Positions 1-10,957 of a stretch of DNA of 64,000 nt are shown here, piece after piece (within the stretch, counting starts at the first letter, position 1; every line of letters begins with the position of its first letter). The notes beneath the pieces were generated by a model. That model was given only the letters and a program-made list of their open reading frames with translations, was not told where the DNA came from and made no database searches. Source of the stretch: DASRJW01 sp035649435 (GTDB lineage Bacteria; Krumholzibacteriota; Krumholzibacteriia; G020349025). The DNA is taken from positions 1-64,000 of the forward strand of contig DASRJO010000063.1 in assembly GCA_035649435.1 (NCBI GenBank). The letters are read 5' to 3'. The translations under genes were made by a program, and so were the position numbers.

Positions 1-1002
1 GCTCCCCGCGACGAATTCATGCGCTTGCTGCTGGACGGCATGCAGGATCTGCAGCCGCGCGTGCGGTCCGAAGCGCTGCGGCGATTGCACGACACCGATC
101 TCGCCCATGCGCTCGACGTCCTCGTCTGGCAGTTGGACACGGAAGACGAGAACCTGCTGCTGGCGCTCGGCGAGTTCCTGGGAGAACTGCCACCGGCGCG
201 TGTCGAGGATTTCCTCGACGGTGTGATGGGCCATGATCTCTCGGCACGGGCGCGTCAATCGTTGGTGCGCGTGCTCGGGCGCACGCGACTGCGTGGCGCG
301 GCGGCGCTGCTGGAAGCATTCCTCGAAGATGGCTCCCCGGAGCTGCGGCGCACGGTCACCGGTTCACTGGCGCAGTTGCCGGCGCGGCAAGCGCGTAAGC
401 TGTTGCAGGCGTGCATGCAGGACCCGGATCTCGAGGTGCGCCGGCAGGCACTCGACGCCGCGGCAGGCCTCGGAGCGACGACGGCGCTCGCGACGTTGCG
501 CGATGCGCTCGAGGACCCGGCCTGGGAGATGCGGCGGCAGGCGATCCTGCATCTGGCACGAGCGCGACCCGAGGATGCGCTCGCCGACTTCCGCAGCTTG
601 GCGCGGGACGCGGAACCGCAGGTGCGTGCGGCGGCATTGGCGGCGCTGGCGATCGAAGGCAGTCAGGCGGTGGAGGAGGTCCTGGGTCCCAAGGACGTGC
701 CGCTCGTGGCCGCGGCGGTGCGCGAGATCCATGCGGTGGAGATCCTGGAGAACCGCTTGGCGGCGTCGCGACAAGTGGGCGAACGACTCGGGGCTCTGCG
801 TGCCTTGTTCCTCCGCGATCCGCACAGCCGCGCGCGCGCGCTGGCCGCGGCGCGGATCGATCCCTCGCGCAAGGTGCAAACCGTGGGTGCGCGGCTCGAG
901 GAAATCTTGCAAGTGTGGCTTCTGTCGCCCGAAGCGGCGCAGCACTTGGGCGCCGCACCGCTCGCGACGGTCACGGCACTGTCGGAGAGGGCGGGAGCGT
1001 AG
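1..1002 (+). CDS. HEAT-repeat protein (5' partial)
   Basis: The frame is open from the first base of the window; an ATG at 19 is available but the gene may begin upstream, so it is called partial. The product is a run of alpha-helical HEAT/armadillo-like repeats with alternating leucine/alanine and acidic-arginine helices (for example the repeats around DPDLEVRRQAL and DPAWEMRRQAI). No signal peptide or membrane segment is visible. Such repeats form protein-binding scaffolds; the partner is not identifiable from sequence. It ends three bases before the next gene, a membrane glycosyltransferase, so the two are very likely cotranscribed and may work together on a surface polysaccharide (inference). 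Confidence 0.85.
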   Translation, partial: APRDEFMRLLLDGMQDLQPRVRSEALRRLHDTDLAHALDVLVWQLDTEDENLLLALGEFLGELPPARVEDFLDGVMGHDLSARARQSLVRVLGRTRLRGAAALLEAFLEDGSPELRRTVTGSLAQLPARQARKLLQACMQDPDLEVRRQALDAAAGLGATTALATLRDALEDPAWEMRRQAILHLARARPEDALADFRSLARDAEPQVRAAALAALAIEGSQAVEEVLGPKDVPLVAAAVREIHAVEILENRLAASRQVGERLGALRALFLRDPHSRARALAAARIDPSRKVQTVGARLEEILQVWLLSPEAAQHLGAAPLATVTALSERAGA

Positions 1003-1005
1003 GTC

Positions 1006-2547
1006 ATGCTGCACGACATCGCGCTGGCTCTGTCGTGGCTGTTCCTGGCGTATTTCATCGCCTACCACAGCTTCAACTTCCTGTTGATCCTGCTGGCGTT
1101 CGCCGACGTGCGGCGTGGGTTGTGGTTGCGCGCGCTCGATGCCCCCGACCTGCTGCTCAAGTCGCCGTACACGCCGCCGCTGTCGATTCTGGTCCCGGCC
1201 TACAACGAAGCTGTCACCATTGGGGCCTCGCTGCGCTCGCTCATGGCGCTGCGTTTGCCGCGTTTCGAGATCATCGTGGTCAACGACGGCTCCAAGGACA
1301 AGACGATCGATGTGCTGCAGGAATCGCTGAAGCTGCGGCGGCGGGACTTTCCCTACCGTCCCGGCATCGCCACGGCGCGCGTGCGCGGCCTTTACGAGGC
1401 CACGATCGAGCTGCCGCCGGCGGTCGAGCGGCTGATCGTCGTCGACAAGGAGAACGGTGGCAAGGCCGACGCGCTCAACGCCGGCATCAACGCGTCGGCG
1501 TGCCCCTACGTCATTTCCATGGATGCGGATTCGCTGATCGACGACGTGGCGCTGCTGCAGATCTTCCGCGTCCTGCTCGAGCGGCGCGACGTGGCCGCCG
1601 TCGGCGGGCAGGTGGCGGTGGCGAACGGCTGCAAGATCCAGCATGGCAAGATCCTGAAGGTGGGCTTGCCGAAGAGCAAGCTGGCACGCTTCCAGATCAT
1701 CGAGTACGTGAGAAGTTTCACCGCGGCGCGCACGGCGCTGTCGCGCATGAACGCGCTGCTCATCGTGAGCGGTGTGTTCTGCATCTTCGAGAAGGAGCTG
1801 TTGATCCGCATCGGCGGCTACCTCACCGAGCACCTGAAGTCGCGCCTGGTGCACGAATACGCCGGGCGCGGCTCGAGCACCGTCTGCGAGGACATGGAGA
1901 TCGTGGTGCGGCTGCATCGCTACATCCAGGAGAAGGGGCTCGGCAAGGTGATCCTGTCGCTGCCGTATCCGATTTGCTGGACCGAGGTGCCCGAGAGCGC
2001 GAGCGATCTGTCGAAGCAACGCGGGCGCTGGTTCCGCGGCTTCGTCGAGATCCTGGTCTACCATCGGCACATGCTGTTCAACCCGCGCTATGGCAAGGTG
2101 GGGCTCCTCGGCTGGCCGTCGCTCGTGCTGTTCGATTTCCTCGGCCTCTTCATCGAGGCCTTCGGTTACTTGTCGTTGCCGGTGTTCGCGGCGCTCAAGA
2201 TCCTGTCGTACAAGTATCTATTGTTGTTCCTCGCCATCGCCTTCGGCTACGGCGCTCTGGTTTCGGTGATGGCGATTCTCCTCGCCTTCTGGTCGGAGCC
2301 GGCGGCACCAGGCCAGATTCAGGGCAAGCCGTTGCTGGCGTCGCTCACGGGGCGCGAGCTCGCCACCTTGCTCGTCTACTGCCTGTTCGAGAACATCGGC
2401 TACCGGCAGATGACCATCCGCTGGCGCTTCAAGGGCCTGATCGATTACCTGCGCGGCAAGAAGAGCTGGGAGAAGTTCGATCGCATCGGATTCAGCGAGC
2501 AGCCGGCGACTCCCGGGCCGGTCCCTGCCGCCCCGGCGACCTCATAG
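1006..2547 (+). CDS. Membrane glycosyltransferase, GT2 family
   Basis: A 513-residue processive-type family 2 glycosyltransferase. An N-terminal membrane segment (about residues 8-32) precedes the cytosolic GT-A domain. Visible catalytic signatures are NDGSKD (about 93-98), DAD (173-175), the acceptor ED pair (295-296) and QRGRW (338-342, the QxxRW motif of processive enzymes). At least three membrane segments follow (about 360-435). The layout resembles cellulose synthase and PgaC/IcaA-type poly-N-acetylglucosamine synthases, but the sugar cannot be deduced. It follows the HEAT-repeat gene with a 3-base gap. Moderately sure of the family, not of the product. Confidence 0.9.
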   Translation: MLHDIALALSWLFLAYFIAYHSFNFLLILLAFADVRRGLWLRALDAPDLLLKSPYTPPLSILVPAYNEAVTIGASLRSLMALRLPRFEIIVVNDGSKDKTIDVLQESLKLRRRDFPYRPGIATARVRGLYEATIELPPAVERLIVVDKENGGKADALNAGINASACPYVISMDADSLIDDVALLQIFRVLLERRDVAAVGGQVAVANGCKIQHGKILKVGLPKSKLARFQIIEYVRSFTAARTALSRMNALLIVSGVFCIFEKELLIRIGGYLTEHLKSRLVHEYAGRGSSTVCEDMEIVVRLHRYIQEKGLGKVILSLPYPICWTEVPESASDLSKQRGRWFRGFVEILVYHRHMLFNPRYGKVGLLGWPSLVLFDFLGLFIEAFGYLSLPVFAALKILSYKYLLLFLAIAFGYGALVSVMAILLAFWSEPAAPGQIQGKPLLASLTGRELATLLVYCLFENIGYRQMTIRWRFKGLIDYLRGKKSWEKFDRIGFSEQPATPGPVPAAPATS

Positions 2548-2890
2548 CCGCTCGGGTTCACGATCCACCCAATGTGTCATGCCCCGCGACGAGAAACGAT
2601 CGTACGCGCGCGTCAATCGTGGTTCCGTTTCCTTCGATGTCCCTCGATGGCTCGGCGACCGAGGCCATGCATGCGGCGCACGCAGAATGCCCGTGCCAAC
2701 TCGGCGCACCATCCGACACCACCCGAGCGCTGCCGCAGCGAGACGGAATCGGGCGGTGCGGGAAATCGGCGTCGGGCCCGTGCGCCGAACCACCCAGTGG
2801 GTGGAATGGGTCGGGTCTTGCTTGGTCGGGCCCGGATACCGGTTCCGTGGGGGAGCTGGTGGATCGGCCTAAATCAGCGGAGGCGCGGCT
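2548..2890. other. Intergenic stretch without a supported gene
   Basis: A 343-base gap between two plus-strand genes. Short frames here have arginine/proline-rich, unconvincing translations. The one clear structure is a perfect 15-base inverted repeat (see the entry at 2790-2804). I see no terminator with a T-run and no convincing sigma-70 promoter. Confidence 0.5.
2790..2804. promoter_or_regulatory. Perfect inverted repeat upstream of lipoprotein gene
   Basis: CCACCCA-G-TGGGTGG: two perfect 7-base arms around one base, 86 bases before the lipoprotein ATG at 2891. The size and symmetry suit a dimeric repressor site, but no matching promoter was found, so the role is open. Confidence 0.3.
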
Positions 2891-4150
2891 ATGCGGCGGC
2901 GCACACCTTGGCTCTTGGTGTCGGCAATGCTCGCGGGTTGCGTTCAGAACGGGATGGCTCCTGGGCCCGACGATGTCGGCGAGAACCCTCCCGAGCTGCA
3001 ACTGGATCGTCTGCAGGTCAATAACGATCCGGCGCAGCTGGACGCGCGCGTGCAGTATCGTTCGAAGCCGCTTTTCATCCGAATGAAGGAAACGCCGGGT
3101 CGTGGGGTCGCGCCTCCGTTCAAGTCCGAGGGCATGCGGTTGACCTTGGTGGCCGAAGTGTCGCCGCCCGAGGTCGAGGGCCACATCGTCCAAGCCAACG
3201 ATGTCGACATCGACGGCAAGACCGCCATCGTCGGCTACAACTTCGCCGGCGAGATCTTCGCTGGCGCCGTGCAGGTGATCGACTTCACCCAGCCGGAGCG
3301 GCCGCGATTGCTGTCGGAGGTGCTGTTCCGTGATGCAGACGTGACCGCGGTGCTCAAGCACGGGAACAACGTCTATGTCGGCATGGGCAGCCTCGACCCG
3401 GCGCTCGCGACGCCGGCGCTGCTGGAAGAATTCGCACTCCTGGACACCGGCCTCGAGCCCACCGAGCGCTGGCTCGATCTCCCGAGCTGGGTGGTCACCG
3501 ACCTCGCCGTGCACGCCGACAACGTCATCGCCTCGGTCGGCGCTGCGCAGGGTGGCGTCGCCTACGTCGATCGCACCAGTGCACAACTCCGCATGAGCGC
3601 CTTCCGCGGCGAGGACGATGTGCGTGGCATTGTCGTGCCGAGCAACACCTCGATGGCGGCGGTGTGCGGCACGCGCCCGCGCATGGCGCTGCTCGGTGTT
3701 CCCGGTTTCGGCGTCCTCGGTGGCCAGGACGTGGACGGCTACAACTACCCGGACGCCAAGGGCACGATCGAAGTGCACGACAGCGTCTGCTATCTCGGTG
3801 CCGGCGACGGCGGCTTCCAGGTGCGCCGGCCCGATGGCCTGTTGCTCGCTTCCCTGCGGCACGAGGCCTTCTCCGACGTGCGGCCCGAAGAGATGGTGAC
3901 GAACGCGGTGTCGATGCACGGCAGTCTCGCCTTCGTCGCCGCCGGCGCGCTCGGCGTGCAGGTCGTCGACGTCGCCGGTGCGCGCAGCTGGGCCACAGGC
4001 GGCGGGCCCGACCCCGCTGGCCTCCAAGTCCTCGGCGAGCTCGATCTCGACGACGGCTTCTCGAGCAACATGGTCAAGGCCGAGAACAACGTCCTCGTGA
4101 TCGCCGCCGGCCGCGGCGGCGTGGCGCTGGTCACGATGCAAGCGCGGTGA
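2891..4150 (+). CDS. Beta-propeller lipoprotein (LVIVD-like repeats)
   Basis: The 419-residue product starts with an arginine-rich n-region and a hydrophobic core ending in the lipobox LAGC (Cys17), so it should be lipid-anchored. The rest carries repeats of the type D(I/V)DG..A.VGY....G.VQVID, and GSLAFVAAGALGVQVVDV near the C-terminus, characteristic of LVIVD-type beta-propellers. These generally serve as extracytoplasmic binding scaffolds; no catalytic motif is evident. It converges on the minus-strand genes, with 13 bases between the stop codons. Confidence 0.85.
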   Translation: MRRRTPWLLVSAMLAGCVQNGMAPGPDDVGENPPELQLDRLQVNNDPAQLDARVQYRSKPLFIRMKETPGRGVAPPFKSEGMRLTLVAEVSPPEVEGHIVQANDVDIDGKTAIVGYNFAGEIFAGAVQVIDFTQPERPRLLSEVLFRDADVTAVLKHGNNVYVGMGSLDPALATPALLEEFALLDTGLEPTERWLDLPSWVVTDLAVHADNVIASVGAAQGGVAYVDRTSAQLRMSAFRGEDDVRGIVVPSNTSMAAVCGTRPRMALLGVPGFGVLGGQDVDGYNYPDAKGTIEVHDSVCYLGAGDGGFQVRRPDGLLLASLRHEAFSDVRPEEMVTNAVSMHGSLAFVAAGALGVQVVDVAGARSWATGGGPDPAGLQVLGELDLDDGFSSNMVKAENNVLVIAAGRGGVALVTMQAR

Positions 4151-4163
4151 GATTCAGCCGCGA

Positions 4164-4541
4164 TCACCGTCGCGCGAGAGCATCGGGCCAGCGTGGGGGG
4201 AATTCGGCACCGCGAAGGGTCCAGCGCACGAAACGCGTCGGGCCCATTTTCCCTTGCAACGATCGCATGACGTCCTGGTGCGGCGGCGAAACGACGAAAT
4301 CCTGGAGCGCGGTTTCCGTCTCCCAGACGGAAAGTGTCCAGAACCGCTTCTTGTGGATGTGTGCCAGCAGCGAGTAGCCGAGGACTCCCGGCGTCCGCTT
4401 CAACTGACTTTGGATCCGCCCCGAATAGAGAACGAACGCACCGAGATCCCTGAAACGCAGCAGCGGCAGCTCGGACAGGAGCACCAGGTATTCGCGTGCG
4501 CGGTCCGGCTGCTGGAACGTCACCCAAGGGTTCGCCGGCAT
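4164..4541 (-). CDS. Small dimeric alpha/beta-barrel protein (ABM/DUF3291-like)
   Basis: Read from the ATG at 4541 (MPANPW...), giving 125 residues; the longer frame upstream is arginine-rich and overlaps the neighbour. The pattern, with a hydrophobic strand, a GYSL...KKRFWTLSVWE core and a later helix, resembles ferredoxin-like antibiotic-biosynthesis-monooxygenase or DUF3291 proteins. It starts 17 bases after the DUF3303 gene ends and is the last gene of a likely operon sucA-DUF3303-this gene. Substrate unknown; the family call is tentative. Confidence 0.7.
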   Translation of the reverse strand: MPANPWVTFQQPDRAREYLVLLSELPLLRFRDLGAFVLYSGRIQSQLKRTPGVLGYSLLAHIHKKRFWTLSVWETETALQDFVVSPPHQDVMRSLQGKMGPTRFVRWTLRGAEFPPRWPDALARR

Positions 4542-4558
4542 CGCAGCTCGCTTCGTGC

Positions 4559-4831
4559 TCAGAGCCGCGGCGCGAGGACAGCCGCCGCGTCCGCCGAGGT
4601 CACGACCGGAACGACTTCGAACTCGACCAGGTCTTCCCAGCGGGACATCCACTGTTCGAGCAGATGGCGGTCGTCGCATTCCATGATTTGAAAGCAACGG
4701 CGAGTGTCGGTGCTCACCCAGCTGGCCACATAGTGCAGGCCATCGGGTGCGAGCCGGCCTTCGTCGCGAAAACGACGGTAGACGGGCACGGCGTCGCCGT
4801 CACGAAACGTTTCCACGACCATGTACAGCAT
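4559..4831 (-). CDS. DUF3303 family protein
   Basis: Ninety residues from ATG 4831 (MLYMVVETF...). It has the typical DUF3303 features: MLYMVVE start, FRDEGRLAPDGLHYVASW, a CFQIME strand and a C-terminal VEFEVVPVVTS. A GTG at 4843 is an alternative start. The family is a small single-domain alpha/beta fold of unknown function. It starts 22 bases downstream of the sucA stop and is probably cotranscribed with it. Confidence 0.8.
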   Translation of the reverse strand: MLYMVVETFRDGDAVPVYRRFRDEGRLAPDGLHYVASWVSTDTRRCFQIMECDDRHLLEQWMSRWEDLVEFEVVPVVTSADAAAVLAPRL

Positions 4832-4853
4832 TCCGTGCTCCACGAACGAAGGA

Positions 4854-7352
4854 TCACGCGTCCAAGGGTGCGAAGGCGAGCTCGAACAATGTGTTCTGCT
4901 CGAGTTCGTGGGCTTTCGACGAGCCGGTGGCCGGGCTGGCGCTGGCCGAGCGCTTGACGCTGCGGAAGCGGGCTGGCGCCGCCAGGCGCTCGAGAGCAGA
5001 GCGCACGAAGAAAAATGCACCCATGTTTGCCGGCTCCTCCTGGACCCACACCACCTCGCGGAGCAGCGTCACGCGTTGTAGTGCCGCACGCAGCTCGGTT
5101 TCGGGGAGTGGGTAGATCTGCTCCAGCGCCAAGATGGCGACGTCGTCGGCGCCGCGCTTGCGGCGCTCCGCGCGGAGCTCGTGCACGACCTTGCCGCTCG
5201 CCACCAGCACGCGCGTGGCGGATTCGAGGCCGTCATCGCCGAGGACGGTTTCGAAGCGACCTTCGGCGAGCAGCGCGCGCGGCGAACAGGCCTGCGGCGC
5301 GCGCAGCAAGCTCTTCGGCGACAGGACGACGAGCGGCTTGCGCCAAGATCGCAGTGCTTGGCGGCGTAACATGTGGAAGTACTGCGCCGCGGTCGTCGGC
5401 TGACACACTTGGATGTTGTCCTCGGCGGCGAGCTGCAAGTAGCGCTCGAGCCGGGCGCTCGAATGCTCGGGACCTTGGCCTTCGTAGCCGTGAGGCAGCA
5501 GGATGACGATGCCCGACAAGAGATCCCACTTGTCTTCGGCGGCGCTCACGAATTGATCGAGGACGACCTGGGCGCCGTTGGCGAAGTCACCGAACTGGGC
5601 TTCCCAGCACACGAGCGCGTCGGGATAGTCGCGGCTGAAGCCATACTGGAAGCCGAGCTCGGCGGCCTCGGAGAGCGACGAGTCGTAGATGTCGAACCGT
5701 CCTTGCTGCGGGTGCAGATAGCGCAGCGGCGTGTACTCGGCACCGGTTTCATGGTCGAAGAGCACCGCGTGTCTGTGATTGAAAGTGCCGCGGCGGCTGT
5801 CCTGCCCGGTGTGCCGCACCAGCATGCCGTCCCAGAGCAAGCTGCCCCAGGCGAGCGCCTCGGCCGCGCCCCAGTCCACCGGACGCTCGCCGCGCATCAT
5901 CTCGGCGCGCTGCTGCACCAGCTGCTTCACCTTCGGGTGCAAGGTGAAGTCGGGGGGCACGAGGCTCGCCGCGGCGGCGATTTCGTCCATTCTGGAAGCT
6001 GCGACCGCGGTCGGCACTTCGAAGCTCGGGTCGTAGCGCCCGCCGTGGTACGCGTCCCAGTAACGCGGCAGCTGGCGCAACACGGGCTTCTTCTGCAGCG
6101 CGCGCGCCTTCTCTTGTTCGGCCTCCAGCTCGGAGACGATGTCGTGGCGCAGGGCGTCGAGCTCGGCCGCAGGTTTGCCAACCTGCGTGGCGTACGCTTC
6201 CCAGGCGCGCGGTCGCTCGGCGATACGCCGGTAGAGCAGCGGCTGTGTCACGGTGGGATCGTCGACCTCGCTGTGGCCGTAACGGCGATAGCCGATCATG
6301 TCGAGGACGACATCGCTGTAGAACCGCACACGATATTCGAGCGCGATGCGCGCTGCGCGCACGACAGCCTCCGGGTCCTCCCCGTTCACGTGCAGGATGG
6401 GAATGTCGAGGCGCTTGGCGACGTCGCTCGAGTAGCGCGTCGAGTGCAACGCCCCCGGCTCGGTGGTGAAGCCGATGAGGTTGTTGACGATGACGTGCAC
6501 CGTGCCGCCGACCCAGGTGCTGCACAATCCCGAAAGGTTGAGGGTCTCGGCGGCGATGCCCTGACCGGCGAAGGCGGCGTCGCCGTGCACGGTGATGCAC
6601 AGCACGCGCCGGTGACCTGTCGCCCCCAGGCGTTCCTGGCGCGCGCGCACTCTGCCCATGACCACGGGGTCGACGGCCTCGAGATGGCTCGGGTTCGACA
6701 CCAAGTGCACGTGCATGGTGCGATCGTCCGAGCTCTGGTAGGTGCCGGTGGCTCCCAAGTGATACTTGACGTCACCGCCGCCGAGAACGCTGCGCGGGTC
6801 CACGTCCTGGAAGCCACCGAAGAGCGAAGCCGCCGGCACTCCCACGGTTTGATACATGAGCGTGAGCCGGCCGCGATGCGCCATGCCGATGAGCGCCACC
6901 TCGAAGCCGCGGAGCGCGGCGCGATCGAGCACGGCGTCGAGCAGCGGCATGAGCGCGGCGGCGCCTTCGAGCGAATAGCGTTTGGTGCCGACGTAGCGCC
7001 GATGCAGGAAGCCTTCGAACAGCTCCGCCGTGGCCAGCAGACGCAGGATGCGCTCGCGATCCACCTTCGGTGCGGGTTCCTCCATGCGCGATGCGATCCA
7101 CTGCCGCCGTTCGGGTTGCAGCAGATGCATGAACTCGACCCCGATCGAACCGCAGTAGCTGCGGCGCCAGGGCGCGGCCTCGGCCGCGGGCACTGCATCG
7201 AGCTCGTCCACGGGGAGCGGCCGCAGGCGGTCGAGCCCATCGAGCTGTGCTTGCAAGTGGCCGTAGCGACGAAAGAGATCGCCGACGAGATCGGGGCGCG
7301 GCGCGCGGTCGAGCGCCGAAGGTGCCATGCGTTCGCTTTCGCTCGCTGTCAT
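4854..7352 (-). CDS. sucA: 2-oxoglutarate dehydrogenase E1 component
   Basis: The 832-residue protein is the thiamine-diphosphate E1 subunit that decarboxylates 2-oxoglutarate and passes succinyl to the E2 lipoyl domain in the TCA cycle. Family landmarks are GVEFMHL near residue 72, GMAHRGRL, HLVSNPSHLEAVDPV, the ThDP-binding HGDAAFAGQG region with VNNLIGFTT, and HGYEGQGPEHSS in the transketolase-like C-terminal half. It is about 100 residues shorter than the E. coli enzyme, mainly at the N-terminus. No sucB, lpd or succinyl-CoA synthetase gene is nearby, so E2/E3 must be encoded elsewhere. An alternative start is the internal Met9. Confidence 0.95.
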   Translation of the reverse strand: MTASESERMAPSALDRAPRPDLVGDLFRRYGHLQAQLDGLDRLRPLPVDELDAVPAAEAAPWRRSYCGSIGVEFMHLLQPERRQWIASRMEEPAPKVDRERILRLLATAELFEGFLHRRYVGTKRYSLEGAAALMPLLDAVLDRAALRGFEVALIGMAHRGRLTLMYQTVGVPAASLFGGFQDVDPRSVLGGGDVKYHLGATGTYQSSDDRTMHVHLVSNPSHLEAVDPVVMGRVRARQERLGATGHRRVLCITVHGDAAFAGQGIAAETLNLSGLCSTWVGGTVHVIVNNLIGFTTEPGALHSTRYSSDVAKRLDIPILHVNGEDPEAVVRAARIALEYRVRFYSDVVLDMIGYRRYGHSEVDDPTVTQPLLYRRIAERPRAWEAYATQVGKPAAELDALRHDIVSELEAEQEKARALQKKPVLRQLPRYWDAYHGGRYDPSFEVPTAVAASRMDEIAAAASLVPPDFTLHPKVKQLVQQRAEMMRGERPVDWGAAEALAWGSLLWDGMLVRHTGQDSRRGTFNHRHAVLFDHETGAEYTPLRYLHPQQGRFDIYDSSLSEAAELGFQYGFSRDYPDALVCWEAQFGDFANGAQVVLDQFVSAAEDKWDLLSGIVILLPHGYEGQGPEHSSARLERYLQLAAEDNIQVCQPTTAAQYFHMLRRQALRSWRKPLVVLSPKSLLRAPQACSPRALLAEGRFETVLGDDGLESATRVLVASGKVVHELRAERRKRGADDVAILALEQIYPLPETELRAALQRVTLLREVVWVQEEPANMGAFFFVRSALERLAAPARFRSVKRSASASPATGSSKAHELEQNTLFELAFAPLDA

Positions 7353-7410
7353 GCGCCCTCTGCTGTCGTTTCCAAGTTCAGTGTGTCGACGGGGACGCGA
7401 ATGAGCGGCA

Positions 7411-7962
7411 TCAATTCACCCGTGGGTCGAGCGGCATCGTGGTCAGGTGCGCATAGCGCGGACCCAGCTCGATCAAGGATTCCGACCACACGGACTCCGG
7501 GTCGACGTCGAAGACGAGGCGCGCCGTGCCGGGTCGGACGATCCAGCTGTGCTCTTCCATCTCCGCCTCCAGCTGTCCGGAGCCCCACCCCGCGTAGCCG
7601 GAGAAGACGCGCACCTGCGACGAGGCATTCGGTGCCGATTCCAGGATCTGCATCAAGACGTCGCTGTCGCTCCCGAGTGCCATGCCGTCGGCGATCTCCT
7701 CGCCATCGGGGGCGTCGAAGCGGTGGCGATGCAGCACCAGGACGACGTGCTGCTGCACCGGTCCGCCCCAGAAGAGCGGTTGCGTCGCGCTCTCGGGCAC
7801 GCCGGAGATGGCGTCGGACACGCTGTGCTCCGTCGGGCGATTGACCACCAGGCCGAGCGAGCCGTGCTCCCCGTGCTCGCACAGGAGAACGACGGTGCGG
7901 GCGAAATTGGGGTCGCGCAAGGTCGGGCTCGCGATCAAGAAGCACCCTCCGCGGAGACGCAT
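7411..7962 (-). CDS. UPF0301/AlgH (YqgE) family protein
   Basis: Read from the ATG at 7962 because GGAGGGGGA lies just before it; an upstream in-frame ATG (8004) has no ribosome site. The 183 residues show the family signatures: G.FLIASP.L.D.NF...VVLL.EH, GSLGLVVNRP, FWGGPV, and GYAGWG.GQLE.E. Members are compact soluble proteins whose biochemical role is unsettled; AlgH was first linked to alginate regulation. sucA begins 58 bases after its stop. Confidence 0.92.
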   Translation of the reverse strand: MRLRGGCFLIASPTLRDPNFARTVVLLCEHGEHGSLGLVVNRPTEHSVSDAISGVPESATQPLFWGGPVQQHVVLVLHRHRFDAPDGEEIADGMALGSDSDVLMQILESAPNASSQVRVFSGYAGWGSGQLEAEMEEHSWIVRPGTARLVFDVDPESVWSESLIELGPRYAHLTTMPLDPRVN

Positions 7963-8094
7963 TCCCCCTCCAAACCGGCGCGCGGCGTTCCACTGCTGGA
8001 TCATGCCGGAACCCAGGCGGATTGGGAAGAGCCGGCGAGCGCAAGTCGCACGCGGCGATTCCCGCGCGAGGCGAGCGGACGAAATCGAGGGTGC

Positions 8095-10398
<2,304 letters not shown>

Positions 10399-10470
10399 CG
10401 CTGCGATCAGCCCCCCTGCTGCACAGCTGTGGCGAGCGTTGCGTCGCTCGTTCGACTTGTACGGCCGCGA

Positions 10471-10830
10471 TTACGGTGCGATGACGAAGAGCCGTCGCAA
10501 CATCTCGAGGCCTCTGACGAAGAGTCTCCGCACTGTACTGGCGTTCGAGGCGCGGACTGCCGTGGCAGATCCAGACGTCTGCATGTCCGGCTCGCTGACC
10601 TGGACGGTCGTCCGGCGTGTGGGTGGCGGTGCGATCGTAGGCTGATCGTCGTCACCCTGTCGCGGAACCCCGACCTCGCCGCTCCCGTAACCCGGGATTT
10701 CGACGAACTGGTCGCGGATCGCGTGTGCCACGCGTGGAGTCGTGCATGTTGCGATGACGATGGTGAACAGGACCGTGAGCATGGATACGGATTTGAACGA
10801 CAAACCGCGGAAACGCATCATTTGAATCAT
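10471..10830 (-). CDS. Small exported protein upstream of the TPR regulator
   Basis: The start at 10830 is chosen because GAGGGA stands about 5 bases before that ATG; the frame extends further upstream without support. The 119-residue product has a long signal peptide (hydrophobic 15-30, likely cleavage after VAHA at 37). The mature part is about 80 residues: a Gly/Pro/Asp-rich stretch, a Thr/Ser-rich linker, then a basic amphipathic tail (RRLFVRGLEMLRRLF). I recognise no family. It is followed at 72 bases by the TPR/AAA+/Fis regulator, so the pair may be signal and sensor or target and regulator; that is inference. Confidence 0.65.
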   Translation of the reverse strand: MIQMMRFRGLSFKSVSMLTVLFTIVIATCTTPRVAHAIRDQFVEIPGYGSGEVGVPRQGDDDQPTIAPPPTRRTTVQVSEPDMQTSGSATAVRASNASTVRRLFVRGLEMLRRLFVIAP

Positions 10831-10927
10831 CGATTCCCTCGGTCTGGTTGGACTCGGGGATGTCGTGTCGAAAACTCTCGTCGCCACGGGTCTCGAACCC
10901 TGGATCATCAGAGAACGTGCGAGTGAA

Positions 10928-10957
10928 AGAATAGACCTCGTGCGACGGAATCGTCAA
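10928..10957 (-). promoter_or_regulatory. Sigma-70-like promoter for exported-protein/regulator operon
   Basis: On the minus strand: TTGACG (10952-10957), an 18-base spacer, TATTCT (10928-10933). The predicted start is near 10921, giving a leader of about 90 bases before the ATG at 10830. Found by eye. Confidence 0.5.

Noticed and set aside
364..2070. Long open frame (568 codons) opposite the HEAT/GT2 genes, and similar long antisense frames elsewhere (for example 5373-7844, 17926-20028, 60596-62896)
   Set aside because: High GC leaves few stops in shadow frames; translations are Arg/His/Gln-rich with no domain, while the opposite strand encodes clear families.
10885..10901. A tRNA T-arm-like sequence on the minus strand (GGGTTCGAGACCC)
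   Set aside because: No acceptor, D or anticodon stem can be drawn around it and no CCA follows; most likely chance.
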